A stretch of DNA of 64,000 nucleotides, taken from Robbsia betulipollinis. GTDB taxonomy: Bacteria; Pseudomonadota; Gammaproteobacteria; Burkholderiales; Burkholderiaceae. This document shows positions 19,006 through 26,848 of the stretch, piece by piece (position 1 is the stretch's first letter; each line of letters opens with the position of its first letter). A program made the translations under genes and the position numbers. The stretch spans positions 124,001-188,000 of the forward strand of contig NZ_JAPMXC010000002.1 of assembly GCF_026624755.1 (NCBI RefSeq). The letters run 5' to 3'. A model generated the notes under the pieces. That model worked only from the letters and a program-made list of their open reading frames with translations. It was not told the DNA's origin and searched no databases.

Positions 19006-19033
19006 AGTATAAACATTAATTGACAGAAAGCAA
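19006..19033 (-). promoter_or_regulatory. sigma70-type promoter of the small RNA
   Basis: On the minus strand TTGCTT (19028-19033) and TATACT (19006-19011) are 16 bases apart, in an AT-rich patch unlike the surroundings. It lies in the leader of the plus-strand glucokinase gene, so the two promoters may interfere. Confidence 0.7.
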
Positions 19034-19102
19034 GAAGCGCCTTCCGAATATGTGTTTTCGGCGCCGCATCCTTCTTTGAACGAAACCCCATGGCGGAAGC
19101 AA

Positions 19103-19840
19103 ATGGCAAAATCCCAACCTGCATCCCTGAACATTCTGGCGATCGATATCGGCGGCACCGGTCTGAAGGCAGCGCTGATCGACGCGCAAGGCACGCTGAT
19201 CGGCGAGCGGCTGCGCACGCCCACGCCCTATCCCTGCCCGCCCGACGTACTCATTGCCGCGCTGGTGACGCTGTGCCGCGAACTCGGGGACTATGACCGC
19301 GTCGCGATCGGCTTTCCCGGTGTGGTACGGGACGGCCGGGTCCTGACCGCGCCGCACTTCAAGGACGAACACTGGGTGGGATACCCGCTCGAGACCGCGC
19401 TGTCGCAGGCGTTCGGCAACCGGCCGGCGCGTCTCGTCAACGACGCGCTGATGCAGGGGCTCGCGGCCATCCGCGGCGTGGGCCTGGAGTTGGTTCTGAC
19501 GCTGGGCACGGGAGCGGGCACCGCCCTTTTCCTGAATGGTCAACCCACGCCGCACCTGGAACTGGCGCATCATCCGATTCGCGGCCGCAAAAGCTATAAC
19601 GACTATGTCGGCGACGTCGCGCGCAAGAAAATCGGCAGACGACGCTGGAACCGGCGGGTGCTGCGCACCATCGCCATCCTCGACAGCCTGCTGCACTACG
19701 ATCATCTCTATATCGGTGGGGGCAACGCGGCGCGCATCGACGTGTGCCTGCCGCCGGAGATCAGCACGGTGTCGAACGACGCCGGGCTCGAGGGCGGCGC
19801 GGCGCTCTGGCGGCTTGCCGGACCCGCGCTCACAGACTGA
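19103..19840 (+). CDS. ROK-family glucokinase, polyphosphate-glucokinase-like
   Basis: 245 residues from ATG 19103, which has CGGAAG just upstream; the frame is open from 19052. NILAIDIGGTGLKAALID is the ATP/phosphate-1 motif, FPGVVRDG and LVNDALMQGLAA follow, and LVLTLGTGAGTALFLNG is the phosphate-2/adenosine region. The sequence LELAHHPIRGRKSYNDYVG and KKIGRRRWNRRV matches polyphosphate glucokinases closely, and the ROK zinc motif (CxCGxxGCxE) is absent, as in that branch. It should phosphorylate glucose to glucose-6-phosphate in the cytoplasm using polyphosphate, ATP or both. The phosphate donor is inferred. The next gene, a HAD phosphatase, follows after about 50 bases and may be cotranscribed. 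Confidence 0.82.
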   Translation: MAKSQPASLNILAIDIGGTGLKAALIDAQGTLIGERLRTPTPYPCPPDVLIAALVTLCRELGDYDRVAIGFPGVVRDGRVLTAPHFKDEHWVGYPLETALSQAFGNRPARLVNDALMQGLAAIRGVGLELVLTLGTGAGTALFLNGQPTPHLELAHHPIRGRKSYNDYVGDVARKKIGRRRWNRRVLRTIAILDSLLHYDHLYIGGGNAARIDVCLPPEISTVSNDAGLEGGAALWRLAGPALTD

Positions 19841-19887
19841 GATTGCTCTACCATTGACCGATGTCTTTCCCATCCGGAGCCTCGCCC

Positions 19888-20820
19888 ATGTCACCTGACG
19901 ACCACAGCCATCCGCCGTCCGCGCCCAGATCGGCCAACCCGACGGCCGCCGACCGGCCGGCGCTGCGCACGGACCAGGAAATCCGCGACGCGGGCCTGGC
20001 ACCGCCGGCACGACGCATTTCCGCGGTCATCTCGGATATCGACGGCACGCTGGTGCGCCCGGACAAGTCGCTCGCGCCGGCAACGGTGGCCGCGGTGCGC
20101 GCCCTGCAGGCGGCGGGGATCCCGTTCTCGCTCGCCAGCGCACGCCCGCCCCGCGGCCTGCTCGGCTATCTCAACGAACTGGGCATCACGGCGCCGCTCG
20201 CCGCCTACAACGGCGGCAATATCGTCTCGCCGTCGCTGGATGTCCTGGAATCGCATCCGATTCCCGCGGCACTCGCGCGGCGCGTGCTGGACATGCTCGA
20301 AGCCCAGGGCATCGACGCCTGGGTGTTCACGCGCGGCGCCTGGCAGATCCGGCGCCGCGACGGCGACTATGTCGACCACGAGGAGCAGACCATCGGCTAT
20401 GGGCCGACCCTCGTCGAACGCTTCGACGACCTCAGCTCGGTGGACAAGATCGTCGGGCCATGCGTGGACGTCGCGCATCTGGCCGAGGTCGACCGGGACA
20501 TGCGCGCCGCGCTCGGGGATGCGCTGACGATCGGTCTGTCGCAGGTCTATTACCTGGACATCACCCATCCGGACGCCAACAAGGGGCAGGCGGTGCGGGG
20601 CATCGCCCGGCAACTGGGCGTGCCGGTTACCGAAGTGGCGGTGCTGGGCGACATGGCCAACGACGTCGCGATGTTTCGCGAGGCGGGACTGGCGATCGCC
20701 ATGGGTCAGGCGCGCGAAGACGTGCGCGCGCACGCGCACGCCGTCACGTTGAGCAATGCCGACGACGGCGTCGCCGCCGCCATCCACGCGCTGATACTGC
20801 CGCGCGTGCAGCGCGGCTAG
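19888..20820 (+). CDS. HAD-superfamily hydrolase, Cof type
   Basis: 310 residues. I take ATG 19888 as start because GGAG lies eight bases before it; ATG 19861 in the same frame is possible. A 45-residue Pro/Ala-rich N-terminus precedes the HAD core. Motif I is VISDIDGTLV with both catalytic aspartates, motif II is in FSLASARPPRG, the lysine is in DITHPDANKGQA, and motif IV is VAVLGDMANDVAMFREAG. The cap is the C2B (Cof) type between motifs II and III. Such enzymes remove phosphate from sugar phosphates, nucleotides or cofactors; the substrate here is unknown. It follows the glucokinase gene closely, which might link it to sugar-phosphate metabolism. Its stop overlaps the stop of the convergent molybdoenzyme gene in the palindrome CTAG. 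Confidence 0.85.
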   Translation: MSPDDHSHPPSAPRSANPTAADRPALRTDQEIRDAGLAPPARRISAVISDIDGTLVRPDKSLAPATVAAVRALQAAGIPFSLASARPPRGLLGYLNELGITAPLAAYNGGNIVSPSLDVLESHPIPAALARRVLDMLEAQGIDAWVFTRGAWQIRRRDGDYVDHEEQTIGYGPTLVERFDDLSSVDKIVGPCVDVAHLAEVDRDMRAALGDALTIGLSQVYYLDITHPDANKGQAVRGIARQLGVPVTEVAVLGDMANDVAMFREAGLAIAMGQAREDVRAHAHAVTLSNADDGVAAAIHALILPRVQRG

Positions 20821-23132
20821 GCCGCCACCGGCTCCCGCTCCAGGCTGATCGGGATCGATTTCGACGCCGGCGTCTTCGCCTGGTCGTCGTGATGCCACAG
20901 CGGGATCAGCGGGTTGCATTCCGGGTAATAGCCCGCCACGCAACCGTCGGGCACGTCGAAGGACATGATCTTCAGCCCGCCGACGCTGCGCGCGATGCCG
21001 TCGTGCGAGATCGTGCTCGCCTTGACCACCTCGCCGTCGTTCAGTCCCCAGTGGGCGATGTCGCGTGGATTCATCAGCAACACCTTGCGCGTGCCATAGA
21101 CGCCGCGGAACCGGTCGTCCATCGTGTAGACGGTCGTGTTGAACTGGCCATCGCTGCGGATCGTGAACAGTTGCAGGTTCCTGCCCGGTTCGGTCTCCGG
21201 CATGTCCGGATTGGCCTCGAAACTGTCGGGGGTGGCGAAGGTCGCCTTGCCGGTCTTGGTCTTCCACTTGCGTTCGCGAGCGGCGTTGGGCCGGGGAAAA
21301 CCGTCCGGAAACCACATCCGGGTATTGATGTCCTTGTAGTTTTCCGGGAAAGTCAGCGCCATCATGTCACGTATCCTGCTGTAGTTGCCGACCCAGCCGT
21401 CCCAGTCGACATGCGGATTCGGGTCGAGCGTCGCCTTCGCGATCCCGGCAACGATCGCCGCCTCGGAAAGCAGCGTGTCGGCCGCCGGTTCGACCTGTCC
21501 GCGCGAGCCGTGCATGACGCCCGTGCTGTCTTCCATCGAGACCGCCTGTTCGCCGCTGGCCTGCCGGTCGATCTCGATGCGGCCCAGGCAGGGCAGCAGG
21601 TAGGCGAGTTCGCCGTGGATCAGGTGGCTGCGGTTCGGCTTGGTGGCGATCTGCACCATCAGCGGCAGCGAGCGCCACGCCGCCTCGACCCGGTCCGTAT
21701 CGGGCACCGCGCGGGTGAAATTGCCGCCCAGCCCGAGGAAGGCCTTGACGCTACCGTCCAGCACGCCCTCGCACGCTTCCACCGTGGTCAGTCCCTTGTC
21801 GCGCGGCGGCTCGAAATGAAACAATTCGGCGAGCTTGTCCAGCGGCGCCAGCTCCGGCTTCTCGGTGATGCCCACGGTGCGCTGCCCCTGCACGTTCGAA
21901 TGGCCCCGTACCGGCGAGACGCCTGCGCCGGGCCTGCCGATATTGCCGCGCAGGAACAGCATGTTGCACAGCATCTGCACATTGCGCACGCCCTTGCGAT
22001 GCTGCGTCAATCCCATCCCGTACAGGACGATGACCGCCTTCGCCTTCATGTACACGGCCGCCGCCCGCTCGATCGCCTCGCGCTTGAGCCCCGACTCGCG
22101 TTCGATGACCTCCCATGCGGTCGCGCGCGCCGCCTGTTTGAACGCCTCGACGCCGTGCGTGTGCTGTTCGATGAATTCGATGTCGAGTATGCGCGCGTCG
22201 CCGTCGCGCAGCGCCGCATCGTCGGCCGCGATCACCGTCTTGCAGATGCCCATCACCACCGCGCTGTCGCCGCCCACGCGCGGCTGATGATACTGGGTGC
22301 TGATCGTCGTCTGTTTCGGCGTCAGCATCTCCAGCGGCGACTGCGGATTGGCGAAACTGATCAAGCCCGGCTCGCGGATGGGATTGAACGTGATGATCTC
22401 GCAACCGCGCTTGCGGGCTTCCTGCAGCGGATGCAGCATCCGCGGGCTGTTGGTGCCGACATTCTGGCCGAAGAAGAAAATGCAGTCGGTGTGCTCGAAA
22501 TCCTCGAGACGGATCGTGCCGATCGGCACGCCGATCGATTGCGGCAGCGCCACCGAGGTGGTTTCGTGGCACATGTTGGAACTGTCGGGCAGATTGTTGT
22601 TGCCGTACAGGCGCGCAAACAGTTGCCACATGTAGGACGTCTCGAGCGAAGCCCGGCCCGACGCATAACAGACGACGGATTTCGGATCGAGCTTGCGCAA
22701 CGCCGCGCCGATTTCCGCAAAGGCCTGCGTCCAGGCGATCGGCAGGTAACGGTCGCTCGCCGCGTCCCATTTCATCGGCTCGGTGAGGCGGCCGGTGCCC
22801 TCCAGTTCGTGATCGCTCCAGCTTTCCAGTTCGGTAAGCGTGTGCTGCGCGAAGAAGGCGGCGTCGGCACGCTTGCTGGTGATTTCCCAGGCGCTCGCCT
22901 TCGCCCCGCTTTCGCAAAATTCCGCCACGTGCGGTTTTCCGGACTTCGCCCACGAACAGCTCACGCAGGCGAAGCCATCGGACTTGTTCTGCTTGAGAAG
23001 TACCTTGATCCCTTTGGCCGAGAGGACGTTTTCCTGGACCAGGATCTCCGTCACCTCGCGAATCGACCCCCAGCCGCCGGAGGGATGGGGATAGGGGTCG
23101 CTCATCTTCTTGCCGCTCGTGGTCGCGCTCAT
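20817..23132 (-). CDS. molybdopterin oxidoreductase, FdhF/YdeP family
   Basis: 771 residues from ATG 23132, chosen because AAGGA lies eight bases upstream; ATG 23138 is also in frame. It is a DMSO-reductase-superfamily molybdoenzyme close to E. coli YdeP (formate-dehydrogenase-like, TIGR01701 type). Visible landmarks are SDGFACVSCSWAK near the N-terminus, with too few cysteines for a full 4Fe-4S motif, VVCYASGRASLETSYMWQLFARLYG, SSNMCHETTSVALPQSIG, FFFGQNVGTNSPRMLHPL, VLYGMGLTQHRKGVRNVQ, RGNIGRPGAGVSPVRGHSNVQGQRT and a C-terminal molybdopterin dinucleotide domain. YdeP has been tied to acid resistance in E. coli, but its substrate is not known. No FdhD-like sulfurtransferase or cofactor gene is adjacent. 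It is cytoplasmic, with no Tat signal seen. Confidence 0.88.
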   Translation of the reverse strand: MSATTSGKKMSDPYPHPSGGWGSIREVTEILVQENVLSAKGIKVLLKQNKSDGFACVSCSWAKSGKPHVAEFCESGAKASAWEITSKRADAAFFAQHTLTELESWSDHELEGTGRLTEPMKWDAASDRYLPIAWTQAFAEIGAALRKLDPKSVVCYASGRASLETSYMWQLFARLYGNNNLPDSSNMCHETTSVALPQSIGVPIGTIRLEDFEHTDCIFFFGQNVGTNSPRMLHPLQEARKRGCEIITFNPIREPGLISFANPQSPLEMLTPKQTTISTQYHQPRVGGDSAVVMGICKTVIAADDAALRDGDARILDIEFIEQHTHGVEAFKQAARATAWEVIERESGLKREAIERAAAVYMKAKAVIVLYGMGLTQHRKGVRNVQMLCNMLFLRGNIGRPGAGVSPVRGHSNVQGQRTVGITEKPELAPLDKLAELFHFEPPRDKGLTTVEACEGVLDGSVKAFLGLGGNFTRAVPDTDRVEAAWRSLPLMVQIATKPNRSHLIHGELAYLLPCLGRIEIDRQASGEQAVSMEDSTGVMHGSRGQVEPAADTLLSEAAIVAGIAKATLDPNPHVDWDGWVGNYSRIRDMMALTFPENYKDINTRMWFPDGFPRPNAARERKWKTKTGKATFATPDSFEANPDMPETEPGRNLQLFTIRSDGQFNTTVYTMDDRFRGVYGTRKVLLMNPRDIAHWGLNDGEVVKASTISHDGIARSVGGLKIMSFDVPDGCVAGYYPECNPLIPLWHHDDQAKTPASKSIPISLEREPVAA

Positions 23133-23219
23133 GGTCATCGTCCTTGCTCGATCGGGTACGCACCGCACCCCTATGACAAACCCTAGCAGATACCATGCCG
23201 CACGGGACGGCTTTGCGCC

Positions 23220-23247
23220 TTGATCTCGGCGCGCGATCGTCTACACT
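23220..23247 (+). promoter_or_regulatory. sigma70-type promoter for the small acidic protein gene
   Basis: TTGATC (23220-23225) and TACACT (23242-23247) are 16 bases apart, about 75 bases upstream of the ATG at 23322. Both boxes match the consensus fairly well. Confidence 0.55.
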
Positions 23248-23321
23248 CGAATGCAATCCCGAGTGCGGTCAATCGATGGCTTGACCGACCAATCGCGGCC
23301 CGCTTGCCGCCGGAGGGTGCC

Positions 23322-23597
23322 ATGTCCGACCGAAACCGACCCGCAATAGCCGTGATCCTGCCAGCGGACGACCCCGGCCTGCCCGACGATCCGCAGGCAC
23401 GCGACGCGCGGCTCGACCAGCAACTCGCCTTCCTGGAGCGCATCGTGAACCGCGCGCGACGGCGTGCCGCCAGCGGCCCGGCCGGCGCGGCGGACGACGA
23501 CGATGGCGAGGACGTCGAGCGCGACAGCGAGTCCGACGACAGCGAGTCCGACGACGCCGAAACCGAACTCAAGCCGCGCAACGGACTGCTCTGCTAG
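23322..23597 (+). CDS. small acidic protein of unknown function
   Basis: 91 residues, starting at ATG 23322 with GGAGGG six bases upstream and its own likely promoter at 23220. I do not recognise the family. The N-terminal half (MSDRNRPAIAVILPADDP, then a short helix LDQQLAFLERIVNRARRRAA) could form a small amphipathic or coiled segment. The C-terminal third is very acidic (ADDDDGEDVERDSESDD and DSESDDAE, from a 15-base tandem duplication) and ends in LKPRNGLLC. There is no signal peptide or membrane helix. The good Shine-Dalgarno sequence and promoter suggest it is a real gene. It lies between the divergent molybdoenzyme gene and the hopanoid block. Confidence 0.65.
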   Translation: MSDRNRPAIAVILPADDPGLPDDPQARDARLDQQLAFLERIVNRARRRAASGPAGAADDDDGEDVERDSESDDSESDDAETELKPRNGLLC

Positions 23598-23680
23598 CGG
23601 CGGCACCGTACTGCCCTTCGCGGTGAGCCACGCTGGTCGGCCCCCGGGCGCGCCCATCGAACGTCTTTGCACTGCTTCGG

Positions 23681-23686
23681 TATAAT
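23681..23686 (+). promoter_or_regulatory. -10 box upstream of hpnD
   Basis: TATAAT lies 66 bases before the hpnD start, without a clear -35 box. Between it and the gene is a tandem GACCTCAATC GACCTCAATC repeat (about 23720-23740). Confidence 0.4.
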
Positions 23687-23751
23687 CCTCTCCGGACCCG
23701 GACCCTGAAGCCGGGGTATGACCTCAATCGACCTCAATCAGGAGCAGCCGG

Positions 23752-24687
23752 TTGGCGACTGCGAATTCCATCGATCCCATCGAACCCCGCGAACCCGTCG
23801 AACCCGGCACGCGCCCCGCACCGGGCGCCGACGGTGTCAACGCGGGTGACGGCAGCCCTTTGCAGGCGCGGCGCAGTTCGTTCTATCTGGCGATGCGCGT
23901 GCTGCCGCCCGAGCAGCGCGAAGCGATGTACGAGATCTACAGCTTCTGTCGCGCCGTCGACGATATCGCCGACGGCGACGGGGAGCGCGGCGCGCGACGT
24001 GCAGCGCTGGACGTATGGCGCGAGCGGATCGATGCGATGTATCCGGGAACGTCGACCGTGAACGTCGCAGCCGGCCCGGGCGCCGTGGCACCGCCCCGGC
24101 TTGCCGCCGCCGTGGCCCGCTTCGACCTGCAGCAGGCCGATTTCGTCGCCGTGATCGATGGCATGCAGATGGATCTCGACGCCGATATCCAGGCGCCCAG
24201 CTTCGAAGTTCTCGATCTCTATTGCGACCGGGTCGCCAGCGCGGTCGGCCGCCTTTGCACCCAGGTCTTCGGTCTGCCCCGCCCGCTGGGCGTGAAGCTC
24301 GCCCATCACCTGGGCCGGGCGCTGCAGTTCACGAACATCCTGCGCGATCTCGACGAGGACGCGGCGATCAATCGTCTCTACCTCGCGCGCGAATCGCTGA
24401 TCGGCGCGGATATCGCCGAGCGGACCCCGCACGCAGTGCTCGCCGCCGCGGGCTTGCCGCTCGCCTGCACCTGGCTGGCGCGCGCGGCACGGGTGCATTA
24501 CGTCGAAGCCGATGCGCTGATGCGCCGCGCGCCGCGCGCCACGGTGAAAGCGCCGCGCCTGATGTCGGCGGTCTATCGCGAAACGCTGGAAAAAACCGTC
24601 GCGCGCGGCTGGACGGCTCCCCGCGAGCGCGTGCGGGTATCGCGATTGCGGCTGGCCACCCTGTATCTTCGATACGGATTCTTTTGA
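23752..24687 (+). CDS. hpnD: presqualene diphosphate synthase HpnD (hopanoid synthesis)
   Basis: 311 residues, beginning with a TTG at 23752 that has AGGAG seven bases upstream. It belongs to the trans-isoprenyl (squalene/phytoene synthase) family. SSFYLAMRVLPPEQREAMYEIYSFCRAVDDIADG carries the first Asp-rich motif (about residue 68), YCDRVASAVGRLC sits in mid-protein, and LGRALQFTNILRDLDEDAAINRLYLAR carries the second (about 199). HpnD condenses two farnesyl diphosphates into presqualene diphosphate, the first step of the HpnCDE route to squalene. The next genes, squalene-hopene cyclase and HpnG, confirm the pathway. hpnC and hpnE are not in this window. The first 40 residues are a Pro/Gly-rich extension. 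The enzyme is cytoplasmic and probably membrane-associated. Confidence 0.92.
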   Translation: MATANSIDPIEPREPVEPGTRPAPGADGVNAGDGSPLQARRSSFYLAMRVLPPEQREAMYEIYSFCRAVDDIADGDGERGARRAALDVWRERIDAMYPGTSTVNVAAGPGAVAPPRLAAAVARFDLQQADFVAVIDGMQMDLDADIQAPSFEVLDLYCDRVASAVGRLCTQVFGLPRPLGVKLAHHLGRALQFTNILRDLDEDAAINRLYLARESLIGADIAERTPHAVLAAAGLPLACTWLARAARVHYVEADALMRRAPRATVKAPRLMSAVYRETLEKTVARGWTAPRERVRVSRLRLATLYLRYGFF

Positions 24688-24732
24688 TATTGGGAGCGTC
24701 GCGCAATCTGCGGCACCGGTGATGAAACGACA

Positions 24733-24759
24733 GCCGCCTTCGAGCGGCGACGCAAAGCC
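24733..24759 (+). promoter_or_regulatory. leader hairpin plus GACGCAAAGCC before shc
   Basis: GCCGC-CTTCGA-GCGGC forms a tetraloop-like hairpin, directly followed by GACGCAAAGCC. That sequence also occurs in cyclic di-GMP (GEMM-I) riboswitches after the P2 hairpin. The rest of that riboswitch is not recognisable here, so this is only a partial resemblance. Confidence 0.25.
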
Positions 24760-24769
24760 AAGATAACGC

Positions 24770-26848
24770 ATGAACGATACCACTCAGCCTGAAAAGCAGG
24801 CCCTCGCCGACACCCTCCTTCGCGCGAACGCGGACGCCATTGCGCCGGGGATGCGCGCCGAGCCGCGATCGCGATCCGCAACCCTGGCCACGTCGCCCGG
24901 TCTGCCCATGGCGCCCGACGCCGCCTCGTCCGCCGGGCTCGAAAACGCGGTCGAGGCCGCCACGCAGAGTTTGCTCGATGCCCAGCGTCCCGACGGTCAC
25001 TGGCTGTACGAACTCGAGGCCGATGCGACGATCCCCGCCGAATACGTGCTGCTGGTGCACCATCTGGCCGAGAAACCGGATGTGGCGCTGGAAGCGAAGA
25101 TTGCCGTCTATCTGCGACGCATCCAGGGCGCGCATGGCGGCTGGCCGCTCTTTCACGACGGACCGCTGGATATCAGTGCGAGCGTGAAGGCCTATTTCGC
25201 GCTGAAAATGATCGGCGACGCGATCGATGCGCCGCACATGCGCCGCGCGCGCGAGGCGATCCTCGCGCACGGCGGCGCGGCGGGCAGCAATGTCTTCACC
25301 CGCATCCTGCTGGCACTGTACGGGGTGCTGTCGTGGCGCGCGGTACCGATGATGCCGATCGAGATCGTGCTGCTGCCGCGCTGGTTCCCTTTCCACCTGT
25401 CGAAGATCTCGTACTGGGCGCGCACGGTCATCGTGCCGCTGCTGGTGCTGCAACTCGACCGGCCACGCGCGCGCAATCCGCGCGGCGTGCGGCTCGACGA
25501 ACTGTTCGTCGAGCCGGCGGTGAACGTCGGGCTCGCGAAACACGCCCCGCATCAGAACCGCCACTGGTTCCGCTTTTTCCGCGTGACCGACGTGCTGCTG
25601 CGGGCGACCGACTGGCTGATGCCCGCCTCGCTGCGCGAACGCGCCAAGCGCACGGCGGTCGAATTCGTTTCGTCGCACCTCAATGGCGAGGATGGCCTCG
25701 GGGCGATCTACCCCGCGATGGCGAACTTGGTCATGATGTTCGACGCGCTGGGCTACCCGCCGGAGCATCCGCAACGCGCGATCGCCCGCCGCGCGATCGA
25801 TAGACTGCTCGTCATCCGTGACGACGAAGCCTATTGCCAGCCCTGCCTCTCGCCCGTCTGGGACACGGCGCTGGCCGCGCATGCGCTGCTCGAGTCCGGC
25901 ACCCCTGCGGCGCGGCGCGCGGCCCTTGCCGGCGCGGAGTGGCTGCGACCATTGCAGATCCTGGAGACCGCCGGCGACTGGTCGGCGCGCCGGCCGGACG
26001 TGCGCCCGGGAGGCTGGGCGTTCCAGTATGCGAACGACCATTACCCCGATGTCGACGACACCGCGGTGGTGGTGATGGCGATGGACCGCCTCGCGGGCAC
26101 GGCCGACTACACCCGGTCGATCTCGCGCGGGCGCGAATGGGTACTGGGCATGCAGAGCAGCGAAGGCGGCTGGGGCGCATTCGAACCCGAGAACACGCAC
26201 GAGTATCTGAACAACATTCCGTTCGCCGATCACGGCGCGCTGCTCGATCCGCCCACGGTGGACGTGTCGGCACGCTGCCTGTCGATGCTGACCCAGCTGG
26301 GCGCGAGCCGCGACGATCCGGCGGTGGCGCGGGTGACCGACTATCTGCTCACCCATCAGGAAGCGAACGGCAGCTGGCATGGCCGCTGGGGCATGAATTA
26401 TATCTACGGCACCTGGGCGGCGCTGTGCGCGCTCAATGGCGTGGGCATCGACGCGCATGGCTCCCCGCTGATCCGCCGGTCGGTGGACTGGCTGTTTCAG
26501 ATCCAGAATGCAGACGGCGGCTGGGGCGAGGACGGCGACAGCTACCGGCTCGACTACCGGGGTCACGCGAGCGCGCCCTCCACCGCGTCGCAGACCGCGT
26601 GGGCGCTGCTGGGCCTGATGTCGGCCGGCGTCGTCGACGACGCCCGGGTCGCGCGGGGGGTGGCCTATCTGATCGCGACGCAGAACCGCGCGGGGTTCTG
26701 GGACGAACCGCGTTTCACGGCCACCGGTTTTCCCCGCGTGTTCTATCTGCGCTACCACGGGTATGCGCATTACTTCCCGCTTTGGGCGCTCGCCCGCTAC
26801 CGCAACCTGCGGCGCGCGGGCACGCGTCACGTCGCCTACGGACTGTGA
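24770..26848 (+). CDS. shc: squalene-hopene cyclase
   Basis: 692 residues. The enzyme folds squalene into hopene and diplopterol at the inner membrane. The catalytic acid motif DVDDTA is present (YPDVDDTAVVVMAM, about 427-432), along with several QW repeats (QSSEGGWGAFEPENTHEYL, QEANGSWHGRWGMNYIYGTW, QNADGGWGEDGDSYR, QNRAGFWDEPRFTATGFPRVFYLRYHGYAHYFP). The length fits bacterial cyclases (about 630-720), with a 50-residue N-terminal extension. It lies 82 bases after hpnD. Its stop overlaps the GTG start of hpnG by four bases, so the three genes form one hopanoid operon. Hopanoids stiffen the outer membrane and raise tolerance to acid, detergents and some antibiotics in Burkholderia. Confidence 0.97.
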   Translation: MNDTTQPEKQALADTLLRANADAIAPGMRAEPRSRSATLATSPGLPMAPDAASSAGLENAVEAATQSLLDAQRPDGHWLYELEADATIPAEYVLLVHHLAEKPDVALEAKIAVYLRRIQGAHGGWPLFHDGPLDISASVKAYFALKMIGDAIDAPHMRRAREAILAHGGAAGSNVFTRILLALYGVLSWRAVPMMPIEIVLLPRWFPFHLSKISYWARTVIVPLLVLQLDRPRARNPRGVRLDELFVEPAVNVGLAKHAPHQNRHWFRFFRVTDVLLRATDWLMPASLRERAKRTAVEFVSSHLNGEDGLGAIYPAMANLVMMFDALGYPPEHPQRAIARRAIDRLLVIRDDEAYCQPCLSPVWDTALAAHALLESGTPAARRAALAGAEWLRPLQILETAGDWSARRPDVRPGGWAFQYANDHYPDVDDTAVVVMAMDRLAGTADYTRSISRGREWVLGMQSSEGGWGAFEPENTHEYLNNIPFADHGALLDPPTVDVSARCLSMLTQLGASRDDPAVARVTDYLLTHQEANGSWHGRWGMNYIYGTWAALCALNGVGIDAHGSPLIRRSVDWLFQIQNADGGWGEDGDSYRLDYRGHASAPSTASQTAWALLGLMSAGVVDDARVARGVAYLIATQNRAGFWDEPRFTATGFPRVFYLRYHGYAHYFPLWALARYRNLRRAGTRHVAYGL

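Noticed and set aside
25834-26844. Long upstream extension of the hpnG frame
   Set aside because: It overlaps squalene-hopene cyclase and is Arg/Gly-rich without homology. The GTG overlapping the shc stop is the natural start.
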